From positions 1-64,000 of the forward strand of contig NZ_JBBCJO010000005.1 of NCBI RefSeq assembly GCF_037190085.1: a stretch of 64,000 bases of DNA. The letters run 5' to 3'. The DNA is from Gemmatimonas aurantiaca. Lineage in GTDB: Bacteria > Gemmatimonadota > Gemmatimonadetes > Gemmatimonadales > Gemmatimonadaceae. This document shows, piece by piece, positions 29,695 to 39,217 of this stretch. The first letter of the stretch is position 1; each line of letters starts with the position of its first letter. The notes under the pieces were generated by a model. That model was not told the origin of the DNA, searched no databases, and saw only the letters and a program-made list of their open reading frames with translations. The position numbers and the translations under genes were made by a program.

Positions 29695-30459
29695 ATGGCT
29701 GGGAGTAACGCGGGAGAAATGCCGTTCCTCGATCATCTCGAGGAACTGCGTTGGCGGCTGTTCCGATGCGCCCTGGCCATTGCGGCCGGTGTCATCGTGG
29801 CGTTCACACTGCTGTATACCAAGCGGGTCGATATCGTCGGCATCCTCGCCGCGCCGATCCAGCCGTATCTCAAGCAGCCCCTCATGGTCACGCACGTCGG
29901 TGACCTGTTCGACATTGTGATGAATGCCTCGATCACTCTGGGCGTGATCGCCGCCTCACCGGTCATCGTCTGGCAGGTCTGGGGATTCCTCTCCCCCGCG
30001 CTCTACGGGCATGAGAAGAAGGTGGTCATTCCGGCGCTGGTGGCGGCCGCGCTGCTGTTCCTGGCCGGCATGGCGCTGGCGTTCGAGTACGTCCTGCCCG
30101 TGACCCTCGCGTTCTACGCCAGCTTCGAGAGCGAGTCGGTGAACACGATGCAGACGGTCGACGGATACTTCTCGTTCGTGACCTCGATGTGTCTGGCCTT
30201 CGGTGCGATCTTCGAACTGCCGGTGGTGATCGCGCTGCTGTCCGCCCTTGGCATCGTCCAGCCGGAGTTCCTGTCGCGCTTCCGCCGTCACGCGTTCGTG
30301 GGGTGTCTGATCGCGGCCGCGCTGATCACCCCGGGCAGTGACCCCACTTCGTTGACCCTTTTGACGATTCCGTTGTACATGCTGTACGAGGCATCGATCA
30401 CGGTGTCGCGACTCATCGCCCGCCGGCGCGAGCACCGACTCGCGGCCGAGGTGGCGTAA
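29695..30459 (+). CDS. tatC: Sec-independent (Tat) translocase subunit TatC
   Basis: TatC is the multi-spanning receptor for twin-arginine signal peptides. The 254-residue product has the cytoplasmic N-terminal MPFLDHLEELRWRLFR motif that contacts RR signals and six TM segments, including VMNASITLGVIAASPVIVWQVWGFLSPALYGHEKK and FGAIFELPVVIALLSALGI with the conserved F-E and P. It follows cpoB by 33 bp and precedes lptD by 10 bp, so it sits in the middle of an envelope operon, while tatA is 13 kb away at 43.8 kb. Confidence 0.96.
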   Translation: MAGSNAGEMPFLDHLEELRWRLFRCALAIAAGVIVAFTLLYTKRVDIVGILAAPIQPYLKQPLMVTHVGDLFDIVMNASITLGVIAASPVIVWQVWGFLSPALYGHEKKVVIPALVAAALLFLAGMALAFEYVLPVTLAFYASFESESVNTMQTVDGYFSFVTSMCLAFGAIFELPVVIALLSALGIVQPEFLSRFRRHAFVGCLIAAALITPGSDPTSLTLLTIPLYMLYEASITVSRLIARRREHRLAAEVA

Positions 30460-30469
30460 CGGAGGCTGG

Positions 30470-33457
30470 GTGAAGGCAGCGGGGGGACGGGGAATGTGGC
30501 AGCGGCTGCTCTGGGCAGTCGTATGTGGAGTATCGCTGGCCGGATCCTCGATCGAGGCGCAGGCGCAACCGCCGGGGCAGGCGCGCGTGGGACGTCCGCA
30601 AGCGCCGGGCGCGCGACGCGACAGCACCGGCCAGGACAGTGTCCGCACGCTCAGCAAGGAGCGGAAGGTCTTCGAGTGGGCCACCCCGGATTCCATCATG
30701 CGGGAGCTGCTCGATCGGGCGGGATACAAGAAGGTGCAGTATCAGGGCGATACGGTGCAGTTCGATGCGCTCACGCGCATTCTGACGCTGCATGGCAAAC
30801 CCTCCGGCGTGCAGCGCGACGAGACCATGCTGGTGGGCGACTCGGTCGTCTACAACGACTCCACGAAGAAGGTCGTAGCCCTCGGCGATTCGGTGCTGCT
30901 GCGCGACCCCACGCAGGCCGATGCCGATGATTTCATCGCCAACGGACGCATCGAGTACGATCTGACCAGCCGGCAGGGGCTCACCGGCGCCTTCTCGACG
31001 TCGGTGACCTCGGGACAGCGGCTGTATCTGAGTGCCCGCAGCAGCGCGCTGGTGACCGATTCCGTGTTCGCCGGGCGGCACATCGTGTACGCGAAGAACG
31101 GGTCGTTCACGTACTGCGATCACACCGAACCGCATTTCCATTTCACGACCGGTGAGATGAAGTTCATCTCACAGAACGTGATGGTGGCCCGTCCGGGCGT
31201 GCTGTACATCGGCGAAGTGCCGGTGTTCTGGATCCCGTTCTTCTTCCAGGACATCCGGTCGGGGCGCCGCAGCGGCCTGCTGACGCCGAACTTCGGGATG
31301 GCCGAACTGTTCCGCAACAGCCCGTCGTACCGGCGCAGCGTGCAGAACATCGGGTATTTCGTGGCCATCAACGACTACATGAATTTCGAGACGTCGTTCG
31401 ACTGGCGCAGCGGCGCGCGCAGTTCGGATGCCGATCCCGGATTCATCCGCGGCAACGCGGAACTGCGCTACAAGTGGCTCGACCGGTTCGCGAACGGCGA
31501 GTTCGCCGCGAGTTACATGGGGCTGCGCAACGGAACGACCAACACGTCCTACACCTGGAATCACAACCAGGATTTTTCGCGCACGACGCGGCTCACGGCG
31601 CGCCTGAACTGGGTGCAGAACACGATGGTGCAGCGGGCCACCACCGTGAATCCCGTGGCGGCGAACGCGACGATCCGCTCGCAGCTCAACTATCAGACGA
31701 AGATCGGACCGGCGCAGATCAATGTCGGTGGATCGCGGGTGCAGTATCCGGGGCGTACGCAGGTGGACATGGAGTTCCCCTCGCTCAATGTGACGACCGG
31801 ATCGCTCGAAGCGGGACCGGCCACATGGACACCGTCGTTGCGTCTGGCCATGTCCGGACAGAGCCGCATCGATCAGGGGCTGCAGTTCCCGTTCGTGTAC
31901 AACGCCCGCGCTGACGGGGGCATCGACAGCACGCGCTTCAATGCGGGGCGGCGGAACACGCAGTTCCAGTTCGACACGCCCATCAAGCTGTGGGATTTCC
32001 AGTGGCAGAACTCGTTCACGATGAACGAACGGTTCAATGATTTCCCCGAGCAGCGGGAAGTCATCGGCGTGAACGACACGACGCAACGTTCCACGCGGGT
32101 CTTTGCCAAGACCTTCGAGACCAACGTCGACTGGCAGACCTCATTCAATCTGCCGCGGTTCTTCCAGGGCACATGGAACATCTCGCCCTCGATCACCCTG
32201 GCCAATGTGGAGAATGCGGCCGGCCTGTTCACCCGCACCGAGCGCAGCGGAGGCCGCTGGGTGCAGCAGAGCAAGCGCCTGAACTACTCGGTGTCGTCCT
32301 CTCCCACGCTGTATGCCATGCTACCGGGCGTCGGTCCCATCGCCCGGTTCCGGCACTCCATCACGCCCAGTATCACGTATTCGTATTCGCCCCAGGCGTC
32401 GGTCAGTGACGAGTTCCTGCAGGCCATGGGACGTACGCGCGTGGGATATGTGGGCGCGCTGGCGCAGAACCGGGTGGGCATCAACCTGGCGACCAATCTC
32501 GAAGCCAAGCTGCGTCCCCCCAGCGATTCGGTGGATCAGGGCGACGGGGCCGGCCGGAAGATCAAACTGCTGTCGCTCAACTTCTCGTCGATCACGTACG
32601 ATTTCGTGCGCGCGGACACCCTGGGCAACGGCATCGCCGATCGCACGTTCACCATCGGCGGGCGCACGGATCTGCTTCCTGGCTTCGACTTCCGCGCCTC
32701 GTACGATCTGTTCCAGGGTGACATCGCCACCGACTCGGCCACATTCGATCCGTATCGCACGGACTTCGGCGTCACGTTCTCGCTCGACAGCAAGTCGGGA
32801 CTCGTGGCACTGGTCGGGCGGTTGTTCGGCCGCAAGGCCAGCCTCGCGTCGGACAGTCTGACCCAGGCCAGCCGGCAGAACACCAACAATCAGATGGTGG
32901 ACCGACAGTCGCGCAACATGAATGCGGCCGGCGGTGGCACCATGCGGGGCATGCAGCAGGCGCTGCCGTCGGGGCAGGGATGGAATCTCAACATCCAGTA
33001 CAATGCTGCGCGTCAGCGTCCCGTGCGGGGCGGCCTGCAGATCGTCAACAATCCGGAGACGTTGTGCCAGGGGCAGAAGCAGTACGGCGTGCTGGCCTAC
33101 GATCTCTGTGTCCAGAATGCGCAGAGCGCACCACCCACCGGGGCCAACAGTGGCCAGAGTGCCATCGGAGCGCCGGTGTTCATCCAGCCGCCCACGCAGA
33201 ACGTGAACGCGACGATGTCGTTCAACATCACGCAGAACTGGGCGGCCCAGTGGACGACGCAGTACGATGCCGTCCGTTCGCGTTTTTCCAGTCAGCAAAT
33301 CGGACTCCAGCGTGCGATGCACGACTGGAATGCGGTGTTCTCCTTCTCCCAGACCAACAGCGGCAGTTTCGCCTTCAACTTCTTCATTGCCCTGAAGGCA
33401 CAGCCGGAACTCAAGTTCAACTACGACCGGCAGACGTATCGGTCGACGAACTATTGA
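30470..33457 (+). CDS. lptD: LPS-assembly outer-membrane protein LptD-like
   Basis: LptD is the outer-membrane barrel through which LPS reaches the cell surface. The 995-residue product has a signal peptide ending SIEAQA, then an OstA/LptA-like beta-jellyroll (about residues 85-180: VQYQGDTVQFDALTRILTL, MLVGDSVVYNDSTKKVVALGDSVLL, ANGRIEYDL). A large C-terminal barrel of the LptD class follows (VLYIGEVPVFWIPFFFQDIRSGRRSGLLTP is the typical junction). The usual LptD cysteines that form interdomain disulfides are not obvious. It is longer than E. coli LptD (784). GTG 30470 has GGAGG 5 bp upstream. This gene is the best evidence in the window that the cell makes LPS. Confidence 0.85.
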   Translation: MKAAGGRGMWQRLLWAVVCGVSLAGSSIEAQAQPPGQARVGRPQAPGARRDSTGQDSVRTLSKERKVFEWATPDSIMRELLDRAGYKKVQYQGDTVQFDALTRILTLHGKPSGVQRDETMLVGDSVVYNDSTKKVVALGDSVLLRDPTQADADDFIANGRIEYDLTSRQGLTGAFSTSVTSGQRLYLSARSSALVTDSVFAGRHIVYAKNGSFTYCDHTEPHFHFTTGEMKFISQNVMVARPGVLYIGEVPVFWIPFFFQDIRSGRRSGLLTPNFGMAELFRNSPSYRRSVQNIGYFVAINDYMNFETSFDWRSGARSSDADPGFIRGNAELRYKWLDRFANGEFAASYMGLRNGTTNTSYTWNHNQDFSRTTRLTARLNWVQNTMVQRATTVNPVAANATIRSQLNYQTKIGPAQINVGGSRVQYPGRTQVDMEFPSLNVTTGSLEAGPATWTPSLRLAMSGQSRIDQGLQFPFVYNARADGGIDSTRFNAGRRNTQFQFDTPIKLWDFQWQNSFTMNERFNDFPEQREVIGVNDTTQRSTRVFAKTFETNVDWQTSFNLPRFFQGTWNISPSITLANVENAAGLFTRTERSGGRWVQQSKRLNYSVSSSPTLYAMLPGVGPIARFRHSITPSITYSYSPQASVSDEFLQAMGRTRVGYVGALAQNRVGINLATNLEAKLRPPSDSVDQGDGAGRKIKLLSLNFSSITYDFVRADTLGNGIADRTFTIGGRTDLLPGFDFRASYDLFQGDIATDSATFDPYRTDFGVTFSLDSKSGLVALVGRLFGRKASLASDSLTQASRQNTNNQMVDRQSRNMNAAGGGTMRGMQQALPSGQGWNLNIQYNAARQRPVRGGLQIVNNPETLCQGQKQYGVLAYDLCVQNAQSAPPTGANSGQSAIGAPVFIQPPTQNVNATMSFNITQNWAAQWTTQYDAVRSRFSSQQIGLQRAMHDWNAVFSFSQTNSGSFAFNFFIALKAQPELKFNYDRQTYRSTNY

Positions 33458-33552
33458 GTCGTTGCCCGGGTTGCTGCATGAGTCGTCGCACGTGAACGGT
33501 TTACGGGCCTCCACGCCCGCCCCTCCCGCCCCCTGATCGTCAGGAGTTTCTG

Positions 33553-35070
33553 GTGTTGCAACTCGATGGTCGTTCGTTGCGCATTGCCGATGTGCTGGCC
33601 GTTGCCGACCGGCGTGTGCCGGTCTCGCTGTCGCCGGAAGCCCGCAGCCGTATGGATGCCACGCGCCGCGTGGTGCAATCGGCGGTGGATCGGGGTGAAC
33701 CCGTGTACGGCATCAACACCGGCTTCGGCAAACTCTCCGAAGTGACGATTGCCACGCCGCAACTGGCGGCGCTGCAGCGCAACCTGGTACGCAGCCATGC
33801 CGCCGGGGTGGGGGATGCGCTGCCCGAACGCGAAGTGCGCGCGATGATGCTGTTGCGGGCCAATGTGCTGGCCACCGGATACGCGGGCGCGCGGGCCTCG
33901 GTGGTGGAGCGCCTGCTGGCCATGCTCAATGCCGGCGTCTGGCCGGTGGTGCCCGAGCAGGGCAGCGTGGGTGCGAGCGGAGATCTGGCGCCGCTGGCGC
34001 ACCTCGCGCTGGCGCTCATCGGGGAAGGGCCTGCCCGACTGGGCGAGCGGGAAGGCCCCGCCGTGGAATTGCTCCAGGCCGTGGGGCTCGAACCGGTGGT
34101 GCTGGAAGCCAAGGAAGGGCTGGCGCTTATCAACGGCACACAGGCGCACACGGCGGTGGCCTCGCTGGCCGCCGCCGAACTCACGACGCTGTGGCGGACG
34201 GCGCACGTGGCGACGGCCATGAGCCTGGAGGCGCTGCTGGGCACCCCGGACGCCTTCGATGCGCGTATCCAGGATGCACGCGGGCAGGTGGGACAGTCGG
34301 AATCGGCGGCGCTGCTGCGCACGCTGCTCAGCAACAGTGAAATCCGCGAATCGCATCGCTACGGCGATCCGCGTGTGCAGGACGCCTACGCGCTGCGCTG
34401 CGTGCCGCAGGTGCACGGACCGGCGCTCGACACGCTGCGATTCGCGCGCGGCATCATCGAACGCGAACTCAATGCCGCCACCGACAACCCGCTCGTGCTG
34501 GACACGGGCGAACTGCTGAGTGGCGGCAATTTCCATGGGCAGGCGGTGGGCATGGTGAGCGACTTCCTCGCCATCATCTGCGCGAATCTGGCGGTCATCA
34601 GTGAGCGGCGCACCGACCGGGTGGTGCACCCCGATTTCAATCAGGGGCTGCCTCCGTTCCTGGCCGCCCAACCGGGTGTGGAATCGGGGCACATGATGTC
34701 GCAGGTCACTGCCGCGGCGCTGGCCAGCGAATGCAAGGCGCTGGCCCATCCGGCCAGCGTCGACTCCATTCCCACCGACGGCAACAAGGAAGACGTGGTG
34801 CCGATGGCGATGGGCGCCGCCACGCGCCTGCGGCGTTCGGTGCGCAATCTGCGGCATGTGCTGGCGATCGAACTCCTCATCGCCGCCGAAGGACTGGAGT
34901 ATCGTCGCCCGTTGCGCAGCAGTGCCGCGGTGGAACAGGCCCATGCGATCGTCAGGCAGTATGTCGCGCGCGCCGATGGCGATCGTCCCCCCGGTCCCGA
35001 CATCACGCGACTCGCCGGCGCGATCGCGTCTGGCGTCTTCGACGATCTCACGAGTTCGGTGGTGCTATGA
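33553..35070 (+). CDS. hutH: Histidine ammonia-lyase
   Basis: HutH removes ammonia from L-histidine to give trans-urocanate, the first step of histidine breakdown. The 505-residue length is standard. The MIO cofactor triad Ala-Ser-Gly is at residues 141-143 within GSVGASGDLAPLAH. YGINTGFGKLS near residue 52 (with the catalytic Tyr), RNLVRSHAAGVG, and QDAYALRCVPQVHG are all conserved. GTG 33553 follows an AGGAG. The ATGA overlap with hutU at the 3' end shows a single transcript. Confidence 0.98.
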   Translation: MLQLDGRSLRIADVLAVADRRVPVSLSPEARSRMDATRRVVQSAVDRGEPVYGINTGFGKLSEVTIATPQLAALQRNLVRSHAAGVGDALPEREVRAMMLLRANVLATGYAGARASVVERLLAMLNAGVWPVVPEQGSVGASGDLAPLAHLALALIGEGPARLGEREGPAVELLQAVGLEPVVLEAKEGLALINGTQAHTAVASLAAAELTTLWRTAHVATAMSLEALLGTPDAFDARIQDARGQVGQSESAALLRTLLSNSEIRESHRYGDPRVQDAYALRCVPQVHGPALDTLRFARGIIERELNAATDNPLVLDTGELLSGGNFHGQAVGMVSDFLAIICANLAVISERRTDRVVHPDFNQGLPPFLAAQPGVESGHMMSQVTAAALASECKALAHPASVDSIPTDGNKEDVVPMAMGAATRLRRSVRNLRHVLAIELLIAAEGLEYRRPLRSSAAVEQAHAIVRQYVARADGDRPPGPDITRLAGAIASGVFDDLTSSVVL

Positions 35071-36806
35071 ATCAACGCGAGAATCTAGGCGGGAGTCCGC
35101 CCGAGGCTGTGATGACGAAGAGCGGTCCCCGTCCGGTGAAGGCACCCCGTGGCACCACCCTGCGCTGCCGCGGTTGGGAGCAGGAAGCCGCTCTGCGCAT
35201 GCTGATGAACAATCTCGACGCCGAAGTCGCCGAACGCCCCGATGATCTGGTGGTGTATGGTGGCACCGGACGCGCGGCGCGTTCATGGGAGGCGTTCGAC
35301 GCCATCGTGCGCACGCTCGAAACGCTGGGCGACGAAGAAACCCTGCTGGTGCAGAGCGGCAAGCCGGTGGCGGTGTTCCGCACGCATGCCGACGCGCCGC
35401 GGGTGCTCATCGCCAACAGCAACCTCGTGGGCCGCTGGGCCACGTGGGAGGAGTTCCGTCGTCTCGAAAAGCTCGGACTCACGATGTACGGCCAGATGAC
35501 GGCCGGTTCGTGGATCTACATCGGCAGTCAGGGCATCGTGCAGGGTACGTACGAGACCTTCGGCGCGGTGGCCGCGAAACATTTTGGCGGCACGCTGGAA
35601 GGCCGTCTGGTGGTGACGGCCGGTCTTGGTGGCATGGGCGGGGCGCAGCCGCTCGCGGCCGCGATGCACGGCGCCGCGGTGCTGGGCGTGGAGGTCGACC
35701 CCACGCGCATCGCCAAACGCATCGACACGCGGTACTGCGATCGGCACACCGCATCGCTCGACGAAGCGCTGGGCTGGCTGCGTGACGCGCAGGAGCGCCG
35801 CGTGGGACTGTCCGTGGCGCTGCTGGGCAATGCCGCCGACGTCCTGCCCGAGCTGGTGCGTCGTGGCATCACCCCCGATGTGGTCACCGACCAGACCAGT
35901 GCGCACGACATGCTGGTGGGATATGTGCCGCAGGGACTGACGCTCGATGAAGCGGCGGCGCTGCGTGCATCGCAGCCGCAGGAGTACCTGGCCCGCGCCA
36001 CGGCCAGTGTAGTGGAACACGTGCGGGCAATGCGCGACATGCAGGACCGCGGTGCGGTGGCGTTCGACTACGGCAACAACATCCGCACGGTGGCGTTCGA
36101 TGCCGGTGTGGACGATGCGTTCCGCATTCCCGGCTTTGTCCCCGAGTACATCCGTCCGCTGTTCTGCGAAGGCAAGGGGCCGTTCCGGTGGGCCGCGCTC
36201 TCCGGTGATCCCGCCGACATCGCGCGCACCGACGAACTCGTGCTCGAACTCTTTCCGCACGATCAGCAACTGCGGCGCTGGATCACGCTGGCCCGCGAAC
36301 GCATCGCGTTCCAGGGACTGCCGGCCCGCATCTGCTGGCTGGGGCAGGGTGAGCGCGCCCGTTTCGCCCTGGCGCTCAACGATCTCGTGGCGCGTGGCGA
36401 GGTGTCGGCGCCCATCGTGATCGGCCGCGATCATCTCGACACCGGCAGCGTGGCGTCGCCGTTCCGCGAGACCGAGGCCATGAAGGACGGCAGCGATGCG
36501 ATCGCCGACTGGGCGATCCTCAACGCGATGCTGAACGTGGCCAGCGGTTCGAGCTGGGTGTCGTTTCATCATGGCGGCGGGGTAGGCATCGGCAACTCGC
36601 TGCACGCCGGACAGGTCATCGTCGCCGATGGCACCGAACGCATGCGCCGGCGCCTGGAACGCGTGCTGACCAACGATCCCGGCATCGGCGTCGCGCGTCA
36701 TGCGGATGCGGGCTACGACATCGCGATCACGACGGCCGAACGTGAGGGCATTCAGTTGCCGATGCGTATGTCGACGCCGATGTCGACGCCCACGCGGAAC
36801 GGCTGA
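35067..36806 (+). CDS. hutU: Urocanate hydratase
   Basis: HutU adds water to urocanate using tightly bound NAD+ as an electrophile, giving 4-imidazolone-5-propionate. The 579-residue product starts at ATG 35067, overlapping the hutH stop, and is slightly longer at the N-terminus than E. coli-type HutU. It shows MYGQMTAGSWIYIGSQGIVQGTYETF, the NAD-binding GLGGMGGAQPLA, the conserved VTDQTSAHD, and FDYGNNIRT; SFHHGGGVGIGNS near the end is also diagnostic. Its stop shares a base with the start of the radical SAM gene (TGATG). Confidence 0.98.
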   Translation: MNQRENLGGSPPEAVMTKSGPRPVKAPRGTTLRCRGWEQEAALRMLMNNLDAEVAERPDDLVVYGGTGRAARSWEAFDAIVRTLETLGDEETLLVQSGKPVAVFRTHADAPRVLIANSNLVGRWATWEEFRRLEKLGLTMYGQMTAGSWIYIGSQGIVQGTYETFGAVAAKHFGGTLEGRLVVTAGLGGMGGAQPLAAAMHGAAVLGVEVDPTRIAKRIDTRYCDRHTASLDEALGWLRDAQERRVGLSVALLGNAADVLPELVRRGITPDVVTDQTSAHDMLVGYVPQGLTLDEAAALRASQPQEYLARATASVVEHVRAMRDMQDRGAVAFDYGNNIRTVAFDAGVDDAFRIPGFVPEYIRPLFCEGKGPFRWAALSGDPADIARTDELVLELFPHDQQLRRWITLARERIAFQGLPARICWLGQGERARFALALNDLVARGEVSAPIVIGRDHLDTGSVASPFRETEAMKDGSDAIADWAILNAMLNVASGSSWVSFHHGGGVGIGNSLHAGQVIVADGTERMRRRLERVLTNDPGIGVARHADAGYDIAITTAEREGIQLPMRMSTPMSTPTRNG

Positions 36807-37843
36807 TGCTGTCGAGCCGGTATCGGCCGTGGCATGTGCCGATCTTCCTGTCGAAGTACGCGTGGCTGCGCGCGCGCGGACGCCCCGTGCTCCTCAATTT
36901 CGAGGTCACGATGCGCTGCAATGCCCGCTGCGGATTCTGCGACTACTGGAAGACACCGGCTTCGGAAAAGGCGCGGGAGCAGACGGATTTTGCCGCCATC
37001 GCGCGGCACTTCTCGCCCATGCTCGTGACATTCACCGGCGGTGAGCCGACGCTGCGCCGCGATCTCGAGGACATCGTGCGATCGGTGCGTGCGGCGGTAC
37101 GGTACACCTACGTGCAGCTCATCACGCATGGGGCCATGCTCTCGCTCGATCGGGCGCAGTCGTTGTGGGATGCGGGCGTCGACCAGTTCAACATCTCGCT
37201 CGACTATCTCGATGGCCGGCATGACGCAGCGCGCGGCATTCCGGGACTGACGGAAAAGATCCTCGATCTCGTACCCCGCATGCGCGTGGCCGGCATCGGC
37301 GGGGTGCGGTTCAACACGGTCATCAAGAACGACAACCTCGATCAGATCCTGCCCATCGTGGAACGGGCGGCGGCGCTGGGCGGCGGTGTGAACTTCTCGG
37401 TGTACACGGCGCTCAAAAACGGCAACACCGCCCATCAGTTGCAGGACATCGATCCGCGGGCCGTGCAGCGGGTGGTGGACGCGCTGCTCGCCTACAAGCA
37501 GCGGCGGCGTGGGGTCATCACCAATTCGGACTACTACCTCGAACAGATCCCCCGGTACGTGCGCGGGGAGATGCAGGAGCCCTGTCAGAGCGGTTCGACC
37601 ACCATCCACATCGATCCGCAGGGGCAGGTGCGGCGCTGTCCCGACTTCAAGCCCGACGGACCCTGGTCGGACTATCAGGGATATGCGCCCATCGACTGCA
37701 ATGCCTGTTATTACGCCTGCCGCGGCGAAGCACAGGCGCCGTTGCGCATCATGTCGCGCATCCGGGATGTCATGGCCACCGTCGTTCCATCGGACGACGC
37801 GTTGCGACCCGCCGTCGTACAACCAGAGGAGCAGGTCGCATGA
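36806..37843 (+). CDS. Radical SAM enzyme with SPASM-like C-terminus, embedded in the hut operon
   Basis: Substrate unknown. The 345-residue protein has the radical SAM cluster motif CX3CX2C (Cys38, 42, 45, in TMRCNARCGFCDYW), the GGEP motif at 78-81, and a TIM-barrel pattern (VQLITHGAML, GVDQFNISLDYLDG). The C-terminal Cys set Cys260, 278, 298, 301, 305 begins with CX12GX4C, the signature of SPASM auxiliary iron-sulfur domains, though the later part (CX2CX3C) is shorter than the canonical pattern. It should cleave S-adenosylmethionine to a 5'-deoxyadenosyl radical. It overlaps hutU by one base and hutI by four, so it is made together with the histidine-degradation enzymes. No peptide precursor ORF is visible. 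It could modify a small molecule or a protein. Confidence 0.9.
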   Translation: MLSSRYRPWHVPIFLSKYAWLRARGRPVLLNFEVTMRCNARCGFCDYWKTPASEKAREQTDFAAIARHFSPMLVTFTGGEPTLRRDLEDIVRSVRAAVRYTYVQLITHGAMLSLDRAQSLWDAGVDQFNISLDYLDGRHDAARGIPGLTEKILDLVPRMRVAGIGGVRFNTVIKNDNLDQILPIVERAAALGGGVNFSVYTALKNGNTAHQLQDIDPRAVQRVVDALLAYKQRRRGVITNSDYYLEQIPRYVRGEMQEPCQSGSTTIHIDPQGQVRRCPDFKPDGPWSDYQGYAPIDCNACYYACRGEAQAPLRIMSRIRDVMATVVPSDDALRPAVVQPEEQVA

Positions 37844-39102
37844 CTCCCACGACACTTTTTCTGAACGCCGCGCAGACGCTCACGGCGGCTGGCCCCGCGC
37901 GCGCGCGTCGTGGTGGCGAGATGGCCGACGCCGGTGTGCAGCAGGGCATCGGCGTGGCGGTGCAGGGCGAGCGCATCGTCGCTGTGGATCGCGACGACGT
38001 GTTGCGGCAGCGTTTTCCCGATGCCCTCGAAGTCGATTGTGATCGGGGACTGCTGGCTCCCGGCTTCGTCGACTCCCACACGCACACGGTGTTCGGCGCG
38101 GCGCGTTTTGCCGAACACGAACTCCGGGCCACGGGCGTACCGTATCTCGAGATCGCCCGCCGTGGCGGCGGGATTCACAGCTCCGTGCGCGACCTGCGCG
38201 CGCGCACCGACGACGAATTGTTCACGCTGGCCGTGCCACGACTCGCGCGCCTGGCGGCCGGCGGCGTGACCACCGTCGAGATCAAATCCGGGTATGGTCT
38301 CACGGTGGCCGACGAACTGCGCACGCTGCAGGTCATTCGTCGTCTGGCGCAGACCCAACCTCAGGTCATCGTTGCCACCTGTCTTGGCGCCCACGAAGTG
38401 CCGCTGGAGTTCCGCGATCGGGCTGGCGGCCGTCAGGAATGGCTGGCCCTGCTCATGCACGAGCTCTTTCCCGTGGTGGCGCGTGAAGGACTGGCCGAGT
38501 TCGCCGACATCTTCTGTGAGCCCGGCGTCTTCACGGTGGAGGAAGCGCGGGAACTGCTGCAGCATGGACAGCGGCTCGGATTGCGCGCCAAACTGCACGC
38601 CGACGAACTGCACGATGGTGGCGCGGCAGCACTGGCCGCGGACATCGGTGCGGTGAGTGCCGATCATCTGGCGGCCATCGCACCGTCGGGCATCGCCGCG
38701 TTGGCCGCCAGCGACACCGTGGCCACCGTGCTGCCCGGCACCATGCTGTTCCTCGGCACCGGTCGACAGGCGCCGGCCCGGAAGCTCATCGAAGCCGGGG
38801 CGGCCGTGGCGCTGGCCACCGATTTCAATCCGGGTACCTCGCCGTTGACCTCGTATCCGCTGGTGATGACGCTGGCCGTGAGCGAGCTGCGCCTGTCGGC
38901 CAGCGAAGCCTGGATTGCCGCCACGGTGAACGGTGCCGCGGCACTGGGGCTGGCCGGGGAAACCGGACAACTCGCTCCGGGATTCCGGGCCGACCTCGCC
39001 ATTCACGCGGTGGACGATTTCCGCGCGTTGCCTTACTGGTTCGGCGAGCGTCTTTGTGTCGGGTCATGGGCCCGCGGTCGCGCTTGTCACCCCATGCGTT
39101 GA
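37840..39102 (+). CDS. hutI: Imidazolonepropionase
   Basis: HutI opens the imidazolone ring to N-formimino-L-glutamate, the third step of histidine breakdown. The 420-residue amidohydrolase has the metal-binding DSHTHTVFGAARF (HxH), the conserved substrate segment RRGGGIHSSVRDLRA, TTVEIKSGYGL, CLGAHEVPLEFRD (His ligand), KLHADEL, SADHL, and ATDFNPGTSP with the catalytic Asp. ATG 37840 overlaps the radical SAM stop. No formiminoglutamate-processing gene (hutF, hutG, ftcD) follows; a giant TPR gene starts 167 bp on. Confidence 0.98.
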   Translation: MTPTTLFLNAAQTLTAAGPARARRGGEMADAGVQQGIGVAVQGERIVAVDRDDVLRQRFPDALEVDCDRGLLAPGFVDSHTHTVFGAARFAEHELRATGVPYLEIARRGGGIHSSVRDLRARTDDELFTLAVPRLARLAAGGVTTVEIKSGYGLTVADELRTLQVIRRLAQTQPQVIVATCLGAHEVPLEFRDRAGGRQEWLALLMHELFPVVAREGLAEFADIFCEPGVFTVEEARELLQHGQRLGLRAKLHADELHDGGAAALAADIGAVSADHLAAIAPSGIAALAASDTVATVLPGTMLFLGTGRQAPARKLIEAGAAVALATDFNPGTSPLTSYPLVMTLAVSELRLSASEAWIAATVNGAAALGLAGETGQLAPGFRADLAIHAVDDFRALPYWFGERLCVGSWARGRACHPMR

Positions 39103-39217
39103 TTCGTAAGATCCGTGACTCGGCAGATGACCGCCGTGCGTGCCGGCAGTGTGACAGTCGCATCGTTCGTGTGATGCCGGTGATACGTCGTCAGGGTATT
39201 CTGCGTCGCTGATCGTC

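Noticed and set aside
35283..36701. 472-residue minus-strand frame opposite hutU
   Set aside because: Overlaps an unmistakable hutU completely; residue content is that of a reverse-complement shadow.
36806..37843. Radical SAM gene as a RiPP maturase with a hidden precursor peptide
   Set aside because: I looked for a short Cys-, Ser- or Gly-rich ORF in the overlaps and flanks; hutU and hutI leave no room for one and none is seen within the operon.
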